From Rhinopithecus roxellana (Eukaryota > Chordata > Mammalia > Primates > Cercopithecidae): DNA of 64,000 nt. Shown one piece after another: positions 54,990 to 64,000 of the stretch (its first letter is position 1; each line of letters begins with the position of its first letter). The notes beneath the pieces are model-generated. The model made no database searches, was not told the origin of the DNA, and saw only the letters and a program-made list of their open reading frames with translations. The stretch is taken from NCBI RefSeq assembly GCF_007565055.1, contig NC_044566.1, positions 96,177,797-96,241,796 on the forward strand, given 5' to 3'. The position numbers and the translations under genes were made by a program.

Positions 54990-56080
54990 CAAAAACTATG
55001 CTCTTCACAAACTCAGGATCTAGTTGAGGAGAACGGAGAGACCCAAGAAAGATGGCCAGGACCTGAGGATAGAACTAATTCTCTCTGGGGAGGTAATACT
55101 TGATGAAGTGTGAGAAGGAAATTGATAACCATGAAACTAAGTCACCAGGCTTTGTTTTGTGGGGGCTAGAGGTGAGGGCTTTTGGGAGCAGTCAGTGAAA
55201 TCGTTTTTTCAGGTTATCTGGGTGGGTGAAACCCTGCCTTGCTCTCTTTAGTTGTCATCCCCGTGGAGCACTCTTGAGTGACTGTAGGTAACTTATGGTG
55301 GTTGAGGGGGTGACCTGTTCTCCTTTGCACAGTACACGGGCACACTACACACACCCCCACAGAAAGATGAAGTACTTTGCTGTTGGTTCTCGATAGTGGA
55401 AAGCCACTGTGCAAAACAGAGCAAGGGTAGGAGACTGGCAGGGAGCCTTGCAAACACTCTCACTTCTGTGCCCACCCAACCCAGGGTCTCACTGCCCCCA
55501 CTACCCTGGTGTCTCTATCAGCATATGGACTTTCCCTCATTCTGCGAGTCTCTGTAAGACTCTCTCTTTTGAGGCCCCACCTTGAACTCTACTTGCTTTA
55601 ACCCCTCACATTCCTCAGAGTCTTGAGTTCCACCAATCCCTTGCTTGTCCTTCCTCACAATTCCTCCTTCATCTTAGAATCCTTAGAGGTGGTTGTGAGT
55701 CACTCTATTCCCTCTCCCTTTAGTTTCTGCAGTTGGGTTATTGGAGGTGAGTCTGAGGGAACTTTGAGTCTTAAGGGTGAAGTAAGCAAGAAGAGTCATT
55801 TTTAAAGAGGGAGATTCAGAATGGCAGCTTTTTTGATCTCATCCTAATACCTAATTATATTCTAAAGTCTTAATATATTAATTTTATTTATCTGTTCCTA
55901 GTTCTTAATTTTTAAAATCTTGACCACTCAGAGGACTATAGACAAAAGATCCTACCATTTCAGATAAAAAGGAGGGAAGGGTATTTCTGGTAGAGAGATC
56001 AGAAACATTAAAGTTGAAAAGATGAGAACATCCATGCCATCAAAGACATAGGAATAATCTAATCTATCCAGTGAGTAGGG
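54990..56080. other. Unannotated non-coding sequence
   Basis: No exon or confident repeat. Confidence 0.45.
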
Positions 56081-56478
56081 CGCTGCAGATTGTGGTAGAA
56101 AGTGAGTCCTCAGGAGTAAATTAGGGCCATTCTTGAAAGGTCTTGAGTGTTACAATCAGATATGGTGGTCTTTATTCTGTAGTAAATGAGAGGTGATCAC
56201 TTAAAGGTTCTGGACAAATGATAAAGTGATTATGTATTTATTTTAGTTAATTCTGAGAGTTGTGTAGAATGAATTAAAGGAAAGAGAATCTAGGAATGTA
56301 ATTTGCTTATTCTCTTAACAGTTAATTTATAAGTTGTCTACAATGTGCTAGAAGTAAATGCTGAAAAAAATGGATAAATATTCCCACCCTCATAGTACTT
56401 ATAGGCTATGAGTCAGAAGACTATTAGATTGTGTGGCCTTAAATGGAGCAATGACACTAGGCATAGATAGGCAATATA

Positions 56479-57095
56479 TGAATGTATTTGATATGAACAG
56501 ACATTTCTCAAAAGAAGACATTCATACAGCCAAGAGACACATGAAAAAATGCTCATCATCACTGGCCATCAGAGAAATGCAAATCAAAACCACAATGAGA
56601 TACCATCTCACACCAGTTAGAATGGCAATCATTTAAAAGTCAGGAAACAACAGGTGCTGGAGAGCATGTGGAGAAATAGGAACACTTTTACACTGTTGGT
56701 GCGATTGTAAACTAGTTCAACCATTATGGAAAACAGTATGGCCATTCCTCAAGGATCTAGAACTAGATGTACCATATGACCCAGCCATCCCACTACTGGG
56801 TATATACCCAAAGGATTATAAATCATGCTGCTATAAAGACACATGCACATGTATGTTTATTGCGGCACTATTCACAATAGCAAAGACTTGGAATCAACCC
56901 AAATGTCCATCTGTGACAGACTGGATTAAGAAAATGTGGCACATATACACCATGGAATATTATGCAGTCATAAAAAAGGATGAGTTTGCGTCCTTTGTAG
57001 GGACATGGATGCAGCTGGAAACCATCATTCTTAGCAAACTATCACAAGAAGAGAAAACCAAACACCGCATGTTCTCACTCATAGGTGGGAACTGA
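56479..57095 (+). pseudogene. L1 ORF2 C-terminal remnant
   Basis: The last 80 codons are open (56853-57095, MFIAALFTIAKTWNQPKCPS to the GGN stop), including WHIYTMEYYAVI. The upstream part is in another frame. Non-functional because of the 5' truncation. Confidence 0.9.
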
Positions 57096-57150
57096 ACAAT
57101 GAGATCACTTGGACTCGGGAAGGGGAACATCACACACTGGGGCCTATCAT

Positions 57151-57172
57151 GGGGAGCGGGGAGGGGGGAGGG
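57151..57172 (+). other. G-rich tract of L1 3' UTR (G-quadruplex candidate)
   Basis: GGGG-AGC-GGGG-A-GGGGGG-A-GGG. The run order differs from the same tract in the full-length L1. Confidence 0.65.
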
Positions 57173-57202
57173 ATTGCATTGGGAGTTATACCTGATATAA
57201 AT

Positions 57203-57238
57203 GACGAATTGATGGGTGCTGACGAGTTGATGGGTGCA
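57203..57238 (+). repeat. 18-bp tandem duplication in L1 3' UTR
   Basis: GACGAATTGATGGGTGCT then GACGAGTTGATGGGTGCA, as at 31636-31671. Confidence 0.95.
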
Positions 57239-57317
57239 GCACACCAACATAGCACAAGTATACACATGTAACAAACCTGCACGTTATGCACATGTACCGT
57301 AAAACTTAAAGTATAAT

Positions 57318-57372
57318 AAAAAAATAAAAATAAATAAATAAATACATAAATAAATAAATAAATACATACATA
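57318..57372. repeat. (AAAT)n / (CATA)n L1 tail
   Basis: AATAAATAAATAAATACATA and similar units ending the L1. Confidence 0.85.
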
Positions 57373-57400
57373 CAAATATGTATAGGATGTTTAAACTTGG

Positions 57401-58080
57401 TGTATTAGTCCATTTTCCTACTGCTATAAAGAACTGCCAGCCGGGCTTGGTGGCTCAAGCCTGTAATCCCAGCACTTTGGGAGGCCGAGACGGGTGGATC
57501 ACGAGGTCAGGAGATCGAGACCATCCTGGCTAACACAGTGAAACCCCATCTCTACCAAAAAAATACAAAAATCTAGCCGGGCGAGGTGGTGGGTGCCTGT
57601 AGTCCCAGCTACTTGGGAGGCTGAGGCAGGAGAATGGCATAAACACGGGAGGCGGAGCTTGCAGTGAGCTGAGGAGCTGAGATCCGGCCACTGCACTCCA
57701 GCCTGGGCGACAGAGCGAGACTCCGTCTCAAAAAAAAAAAAAAAAAAAACTGCCCAAGACTGGGTAATTTATAAAGAAAGGAGGTTTCATTGACCCACAA
57801 TTCAGCATGGGTGGGGGGAGGCCTCAGGAAGCTTACAATCAAGGCAGAAGGCAAAGGGGAAGCAAGGGATCTTCTTCACAAGGTGGCAAGAAGGAGAAGT
57901 GCTGAGCCAAGGGGGAAAAGCCCCTTATAAAACCATCAGATCTCATAAGAATTTACTCAGTATCATGAAAACAGCCATGATTCAGTTACCTCCACCTGGT
58001 CTCTCCCTTGACATGTGGGGATTATGGGAATTACAATTCAAGATGAGATTTGGGTGAGGACACAAAGCCTAACTATATAA
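57401..58080 (-). mobile_element. THE1/MST solo LTR, antisense, split by an AluY
   Basis: Starts TGTATTAGTCCATTTTCCTA and, after the Alu, continues 'CTGCCCAAGACTGGGTAATTTAT', CCATCAGATCTCATAAGAAT and ATGAGATTTGGGTGAGGACA to AACTATATAA. Target duplication CTTGG (57396-57400) / CTTAG (58081-58085). Confidence 0.9.
57439..57747 (+). mobile_element. AluY (Old World monkey type), sense, with an 8-bp internal duplication
   Basis: GGCTCAAGCCTGTAATCCCA, CTAGCCGGGCGAGGTGGTGG and GAGATCCGGCCACTGC signatures. A tandem GAGCTGAGGAGCTGAG precedes ATCCGG. Target duplication AACTGCC at 57432-57438 and 57748-57754. Confidence 0.95.
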
Positions 58081-58277
58081 CTTAGGGTATAGAAGGTAGT
58101 AATATAGTCGAAGACTTTTAACCAACGTAAGATATAGACAATAAAAATGTTTTCTATAGATTTCAGAAAGTTATGCTGTAGATACACTCATGTGAATATT
58201 TCACAGGGAAGACCTGTGGAGGTGTCCAGAAGGCAGCAGTAAATGTGCTTGGAGTTTGGTAGGCAGGTGAGATCTGT

Positions 58278-58323
58278 ATATTTGAAAGGTACCAGGATAT
58301 ATATTTGAAAGGTACAAGGATAT
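58278..58323. repeat. 23-bp tandem duplication
   Basis: ATATTTGAAAGGTACCAGGA then ATATTTGAAAGGTACAAGGA, two units of 23 bases. Confidence 0.95.
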
Positions 58324-58689
58324 AGTGATAACTAAGGCCATGGGCAGAGAGGGAGTCACACAGATATCACATGCAGAATGAGAAGATGAGAAGGTGAAGG
58401 TCAGAAATTTCTAGGAAATATAGCTTCAGGTTCAAAAGACAAGAAACCGTTGAAGGACTGAGAGTGAGCAATCACAGAAGTAAGAGGAGAAGCAGAAGAG
58501 ATTGAGGTTTTGGAGCTCAAAGGAGGCAAGTGTTTCAGGAATGAATAGGTAAGGGATGGGAAGCTCAAGGTGACTCAAGAAAAGATCAAACCAGCGTGGG
58601 AGCTTTGAGAGAGCAGCTTCATTAGAGCAGAACGATGCAGTGGGAGAGCCTAATTTTATAAAGAGTTAAATAAAAGGAAGGTAAAGAAA

Positions 58690-59976
58690 TACTACAAGCC
58701 ATTTTCCAGACCCATATTTCTTAATTTGAGTCTGGAAACAGTACATTAGAAACACTTGTTTGAGTGTTCTGTGACTTCTCTGCAACACTTATTTAACAAA
58801 GTTCCTTCTCTATAATTTTCCATATGAATCCGGAGAGACAAATGCAGGGAGTGCAAAAACAATCTATCTTTTCCCCAAGTTTTGCAGGAAATGTCTGATT
58901 TGAGAGAGGACTTCTTCTCACTCCTCAGAGAGCACGGTGCCTTGAATTCTCTTCCCATTGCCCACAGCAACAATTCAAGAACTGCAGTGACCAACACTGT
59001 CCCAGCATCTTAGGAGATGGCATGGGCATGTTTCTCTCCTTCATAGTAGTAGAAGGAAGGGGCTTCAGATCAAAGACAAAATTCCAACAAATGCCTCTTT
59101 GTGGTCAAGACATTTAGAAGGACTATTTTGGCTATACTGACATTCCAACAGTAATATTTCTGAGGCATCATAAATCAGTAAATAATCTTCTTTGGATCAG
59201 AATAAACTGACTGAACCTTGGCTAAGTGTTCTTAACTGGACAAGGCCTACAGGAGATTTAAGGGATTAATAACTCAAACCTCCTCCAGTCCACATGATGA
59301 CACAGCTTGACACTGTCATAGGAGCACCCAGTACCCCTGTTTGCTCGTTCAAGTTAAATTGCCTCTTCTTTCCTCCCAGGGTCATTTTCAGTGGATTTCC
59401 TGGCCAGCTCACACTAATTTATTTCTTTAAGTCTGCCCCATCTAGCTTTCCACAGAGGCTACAAAATTAAAAATTGTCAGTCCCCATAACTACCTGACCT
59501 TTTCAATTGGAAAAGTTCAGATACTGGCCCACTGGGGCTAAACAGTAATTCTGCCAGAAGCAGCTGTGGTCTCAAAGAGTCAATGTAAATGTTTCAACAG
59601 GTAAATAATCAGTCATAGAGCGTGGTCCAGGAAACTACAAATGTGGAGCAAGGCACAGAATCTCGCAGGTGGAGGAAATTTAAAAGGAAAGCTATAGAAG
59701 TGACAACTCATAACAATAAAACCTTGTTTTTATTCCTATAAAACAAGAAAAGGAGCTTTAAGGTAAAATTTAAGGTAAAATAATCCTACTTCCAATAAAT
59801 GGCTACTTTTCAAGAGAACTCAAGAGAAAAAATGGAAGAGCATGCAAGAGAATCCATTCATCTGGACGTTACACTATGAGTGCTACATCAGTACAATGGC
59901 CAATGGCCACATTTACTATTGAAAACTATTCACAATGTTTTTTTTTTTTTTTTTTCAGTCCTCAGGAGTTACTAGT
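58690..59976. other. Unannotated non-coding sequence with a T17 run
   Basis: No exon or repeat family recognised. A run of T lies at 59938-59955, just before the THE1 LTR. Confidence 0.5.
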
Positions 59977-60347
59977 TGGGTGGGTTTGACTGTGTCCCCA
60001 TCCAAATTTCATCTTAATTATAGCTTCCATAATCCCCATATGTTGTGGGAGGGACCAGGTGGGAGGTAATTGAATCATAGGGGCAGTTACCCTCATGCTG
60101 TTCTCATGATAGTGAGTGAGTTCTCACGAGATCTGATGGTTTTATAAGGGGCTTTCCCCCTTTGCTCAGCACTTCTCTCTCCTGCTGCTTTGCGAAGAAG
60201 GATGTGTTTCATTCCCCTTCTGCCACGATTTTAAGTTCCCTGAGGCCTTCCCAGCCATGCAGAACTGTGAGTCAGTTAAACTTCTTCCATTACAAATTGC
60301 CCAGTCTCAGATATTTCTTCATTGCTGCATGAGAATGGGTTAATACA
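59977..60347 (+). mobile_element. THE1/MST solo LTR, sense
   Basis: Starts 'TGGGTGGGTTTGACTGTGTCC', contains GGGAGGTAATTGAATCATAG, CACGAGATCTGATGGTTTTA and 'CAGCCATGCAGAACTGTGAGTC', and ends AATGGGTTAATACA. Target duplication not clear. Confidence 0.9.
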
Positions 60348-60534
60348 CTGTCTTATTCGGTAGTACCAGTAGAAAAGAGACCAAGAAATTCTTTAGTGAA
60401 TGAGGGAAGAAAAATGAAGGTGCCATTACAGGTCCTGAAAATCTCCCAAAAGTCTAGTAATCAACAGAAATGAAAAAGAAATGAAACTTACTGTGGCTGA
60501 AATATTCATCATGAAAGTTTTATAAAAAGAGAGG

Positions 60535-61255
60535 TGTGAGAATCAAGAGTACAGAAATAATCTCATACGTTTTTGGCCAGTTGGTTTTGACAAGGATGCC
60601 AAGATCATTCAATGGAGAAAGCATAGTCTTGTCAACAAGTGGTGCTGGGACAACCAAATATCCAGAAGCAAATGAATTCCTACTTTACACAACATTAAAA
60701 AATAAATTCAAAATAGATCAACAGTCTACATATAGAGCTAAAATCATAAAACACTTAGACAAAAACATAGGGGTATGTCTTTTGATCTTGGATTTGGCAA
60801 TTGATTTTTTTTTATATGATACCAAAAGCATAAGAAGCAAAACAAAAAAAAGTTGGACTTTATCAAAATTAAAATTTGTGACCAGCAAAGATTATTATCA
60901 AGAAAGTGAAAAGACAACCTACACAATGGGGAAAATATTTGCAAGTCATATATTTGCTAAGAGTCTAGTGTATCAAATAATGTAAATAAAAACTCTTACA
61001 ACTTACCAGGAAAAGATAAACAACCCAGTTAAAAAATGGGCAAAGGACTTGAGTAGACATTTTCCAAATATTGTTCAAATGGTCAACAAGCACATGAAAA
61101 GATACCAGACATAATTTGTCATTAAGGAAATGCAAATCAAAATCACAATGTGCTACCACTTTGCATCCATTAGGATGGATGCAATGAAAAATCCAGAAAG
61201 CAATACATATTGGAGAGGATGTGGAGACATTGGAACCCTTATGTATAGCCAATGG
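60535..61255 (+). mobile_element. L1M ORF2 C-terminal fragment, sense
   Basis: 'TTTTTGGCCAGTTGGTTTTGAC', AACAAGTGGTGCTGGGACAA, AAAAATGGGCAAAGGACTTG and TTGGAGAGGATGTGGAGACA are in L1 order. The 149-codon frame at 60536-60985 is a chance remnant of the ORF2 C-terminus. Confidence 0.85.
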
Positions 61256-62400
61256 CAATGGAAAATGTTGCAGCTGCCACTTAGTATAGAGATTTCATTC
61301 CAGCAGCACAATTGCATTTTGAAATTTGTGCTTCCAAGTTAGTACTAACAGTTGCCTCCCTAGGTGCCTGAGCAAACCCCTCAGTATCACCTCAAATAAC
61401 TTTTAATTAAACCAAACTCATTCATTCCTGACTTAAGCTTTGTGCTTGTGCCTTCTACATCTAAAGTTCTATTTATAAACTGTTTAGTCATATGGGCTAT
61501 TGATTTGGAGCCTAATTAGAGCTGTGTAATACAATATGGTTGTCCCAAACATTTGCATCATTGTCACATGAGGCAGGCTAATGAATTGCCTGAGAAAGAC
61601 CAATTGCACCTTCCCTACAGGTTTGCCTGTTGATTCCATCTCACCGTGCAGATGCATTTCATCTAAAAACCCGAAATCTCATACTATTCCTTGGCCATTT
61701 CTCTTGGATTAATGGTGGAGGTGTGTGTTGCAATTGAGGAAGGTTACCCCAGCTCCACACACAAGCCGGTGGCCACTGGTGACTCCAGATAGACTTTGTA
61801 CAGGTCTTGAGTCAATGCAGTGGGCTGTCACCTTACAATCTGCTGGTGGTATCAGTAGCCAAACGAGCAAGCTCACTTCTCCTCCCATTTTGAATGGAAG
61901 CCAGGATTGTTATAAAAGAAAGAAAGAATAAGAAATAGAAATCAAGTAGAAATTCAACCACTAGAGTCAAGGGCAAGCAAAATTGATTTTAAAGGGCTGG
62001 CTTCAAGCCACAGAAACAAGTAAAGTTGAAATGAAACTGTGCTTTTCTGGTAAAATTGCAGCAACTGCTAAAGGAAAGGTATATAATGGAAAAGTAGACC
62101 TAAATGCTTCATGTTTAGCATTCCCAGTGTACTTGAAACTAAGGTAGCAACACACCCTTTAAAAATTAAAGAAAAACTGCTCCCAGCGTAGTTCTGTCTG
62201 CCTGAAATGTAAGCAGAGGTACAAAAATCAGGGCAAAATGAGAGAGTGGTGAAAAGAAAAACACAACTAAAATCCTGCAGCTACACATTTTAAAAATTTG
62301 ATTTCTCTAAAGTAATATAATTTGCATTGTGTGAACAGGCTGTCCAAATTTAGGCACTGCAACCCCACTTATAATGAACCATAAACAATGTACGATATAT
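61256..62400. other. Unannotated non-coding sequence
   Basis: No exon or repeat recognised. Confidence 0.5.
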
Positions 62401-62404
62401 TGAG

Positions 62405-62600
62405 TAGCCTAGTTCCAGAGCCAGAATGACTGAGTTCAAATGTTGGCTTTGCCAGTAACTAGCTGTATGAACCTGGGCAAATTATTTGACTTCTCTGAAC
62501 CCTAGTTTTTTAATCTGTAAAATGGGAAACACGGTAACATTATTTAAGTCATAGTATATGACATGAATTGCATATGTGAGATGTGTATAGGGAGCAAACA
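62405..62600 (+). mobile_element. MIR
   Basis: 'CCAGAGCCAGAATGACTGAGTTC', TTTGCCAGTAACTAGCTGTA, 'GGGCAAATTATTTGACTTCTCTG' and TCTGTAAAATGGGAAACACG follow MIR closely. Confidence 0.9.
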
Positions 62601-62689
62601 AGAGCTACACAAAGTGTTCGCGATTTTCATCATTCAATATGATTTTTAGTTGCATTTCCTGGTTATCTATTTCATTTCCCTCAAACATC

Positions 62690-63857
62690 AACACAAAATA
62701 CCAATGTAGGAAACAACGCCTCTTCACTTATACTAATGTTACATACAAATACTAATTTCAGGTAAATTGTAGATGTAAATAGTAATACATCTTCTAAAGG
62801 AAAATGAAAAAAGATCTTCAGGGCCATGGTAAGGCAAAACAATTTTGAAGCAAGGCACAAAAATTACTAACCACAGAAAAAGAACACTGAAAAACTGGGC
62901 TACCATACTTTAAAAGTAAGAATTCCTGTTGATGAACACAAATTGAGAGGAAAATGCAAGCTGCATAGTGAAAAAAAGATAGTTGTAATACTAAAGGACT
63001 TCTTATCCAGAATCTAAAAAGAATCCCTGCAACTCAACAAGGAAATATCAGAGAATACAATAGAAATTGGATGAAAGATTTGAAGAGACACTTTACAAAA
63101 GATAATATCCTAGTGCCCAACATAAAAAGGTGTACAACATTAGTAGTCACCAGAGAAATTTACATGTTAACCAAGTGAAAATTCCTCATATAGCCAACCA
63201 GGATGGCTAAAATTAAAAAGGTGCAAAACACTAAGTGTTGGTGAGGATGTATAGGAAATAGAACCCTTATACACAATTGATCAGAGTGTAAAAGAGAAAG
63301 CATTTGGCGGTATTGACTGAAACTGAACCTGTGCTCACTCTGTAACAAAACAATTTCACTTGTAGACTTTTATTCCACAGATATATACCCCCAGATGCAG
63401 GTAAAAGAATGTTCATGTTAGTATTATTATTAATGATCCCAAACTGGAAACAATCCAAATTCTAATAGGTTAATAAATGAATACATTATGATAGTTTATG
63501 ATACGCAACAAAAAAATGAGCAAATGATTGTTACACAAAACAATACAGGGAAATCTCAAAAAAGATTAAATGCAATAAGCCAGACATGTAAAAAACAAGT
63601 ATTGATATATGACTAAATTTCTATAAAGTTAAAAACATACTAATTAATGATGATAGAAGTTAGGATGGTGGTTATCTGTGGGGAAAGAGGTTACTAGACT
63701 AGCAAGGGCAAAAGGGGGAGCCTGGTAATAATTAACTAAAATGTGTGATGTCTACAAAGATGTGTTGTTTTGAAAATTCATTGAGCCATACACTTACAAC
63801 TTGTGTACTTCTCTATTAACATGTTATACCTTGCTATTAAAATTGTTAAGGCTATGA
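62690..63857 (+). mobile_element. Ancient L1M ORF2 end and 3' UTR, sense
   Basis: 'GGATGAAAGATTTGAAGAGACAC', ACCAGGATGGCTAAAATTAA, AAGTGTTGGTGAGGATGTAT, 'GATATATACCCCCAGATGCAGG' and AACTGGAAACAATCCAAATT, then GATGGTGGTTATCTGTGGGG. The order is that of an L1M C-terminus and 3' UTR. Confidence 0.75.
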
Positions 63858-64000
63858 GGCCAGGTGTGGTGGCTCACACCTGTAATCTCAGTTCTTTGGG
63901 AGGCTGAGACAAGTGGATCACTTGAGGTCAGGAGTTTGAGATCAGCCTGGCCAACATGGTGAAACTACATTCCACTAAAAATACAAAAATTAGCTGGGCA
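63858..64000 (+). mobile_element. AluS, sense, cut by the window end
   Basis: GGCCAGGTGTGGTGGCTCAC to AAAATTAGCTGGGCA. Left arm only within the window. Confidence 0.93.

Larger units (their letters stand above)
56479..57345 (+). mobile_element. 5'-truncated primate L1, same lineage as the full-length copy
   Basis: Begins GATATGAACAGACATTTCTC (ORF2 C-terminus) and is almost identical to 30925-31760, including the doubled 18-bp unit at 57203-57238. Ends in an A-rich (AAAT)n tail up to about 57370. No clear target duplication was found. Confidence 0.95.
56080..58690 (-). mobile_element. L2 fragments, antisense, around younger insertions
   Basis: At 56090-56240 (AAAGGTCTTGAGTGTTACAA region) and at 58200-58690 (GTGGAGGTGTCCAGAAGGCA, 'GACTGAGAGTGAGCAATCACAG', GCTTTGAGAGAGCAGCTTCA) the text resembles L2 in reverse. 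The truncated L1 at 56479-57330 and the LTR at 57401-58080 lie between. Diverged, so low certainty. Confidence 0.45.

Noticed and set aside
57401..60347. 57401-58080 and 59977-60347 as the two LTRs of one provirus
   Set aside because: They are in opposite orientation and the intervening sequence is not THE1 internal.

Overview
This is nuclear DNA of an Old World monkey (Cercopithecidae, for example a macaque). Several AluY copies carry the variant GATCCGG before the box-B-proximal CCACTGC, plus CTCAAGCCTG and the GCGAGGTGGCGGG left/right-arm signature. From memory these are typical of cercopithecoid AluY (AluYR-type) copies rather than human AluY. No functional protein-coding gene, tRNA, rRNA or CRISPR array can be supported. 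By a hand tally about two thirds of the window is recognisable interspersed repeat, and the rest is unannotated intergenic or intronic DNA. Repeat family names below come from memory of consensus sequences, not from a database search, so subfamily level is approximate.

Layout. 1-3698 is an antisense primate L1 (3' part outside the window) with a nearly complete ORF1 and two young Alus nested in it. 4379-9235 holds an L1MA-like 3' UTR scrap and a long older L1 (+) that lacks ORF1 and whose 3' part is inverted. 9236-18900 is mostly unannotated, with a complete MER1-like hAT element, two Alus and a complete Tigger-type MITE. 18900-22060 is an ancient L1M fragment (-) split by a 5'-truncated primate L1 with a clear target-site duplication. 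22060-25300 is unannotated apart from three MIRs.

25303-31773 is a full-length but dead primate L1 (+). Its endonuclease residues are intact, but ORF1 and ORF2 are broken by a lost start, nonsense changes and frameshifts. Its 5' UTR carries an unusual 276-bp insert made of a 94-bp inverted copy of its own 5' UTR plus a 179-bp piece of L1 ORF1. This is the most unusual structure in the window.

32094-37490 contains an MLT1 LTR split by two Alus, two L2 copies, a possible ERV1 LTR, and a young AluY with an 18-bp target duplication. 37600-47640 is a deeply nested stack. An ancient L1M (+) hosts an MLT1 LTR; a THE1 element with both LTRs, which itself hosts a 630-bp class I solo LTR with a 4-bp target duplication; an AluS; an L1MA 3' end hosting a MaLR LTR; and a processed HSP90AB1 pseudogene with a 14-bp target duplication.

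47738-64000 holds further L1M, L2, MIR and MaLR fragments, a second truncated L1 of the same lineage as the full-length one, and a young AluY inside a THE1/MST LTR. The genes present (L1 ORF1/ORF2, THE1 internal region, HSP90AB1 copy) are all relics. The biology recorded is successive retrotransposition, in which older elements act as landing sites for younger ones, mostly at A-rich sites with target duplications typical of L1 endonuclease.
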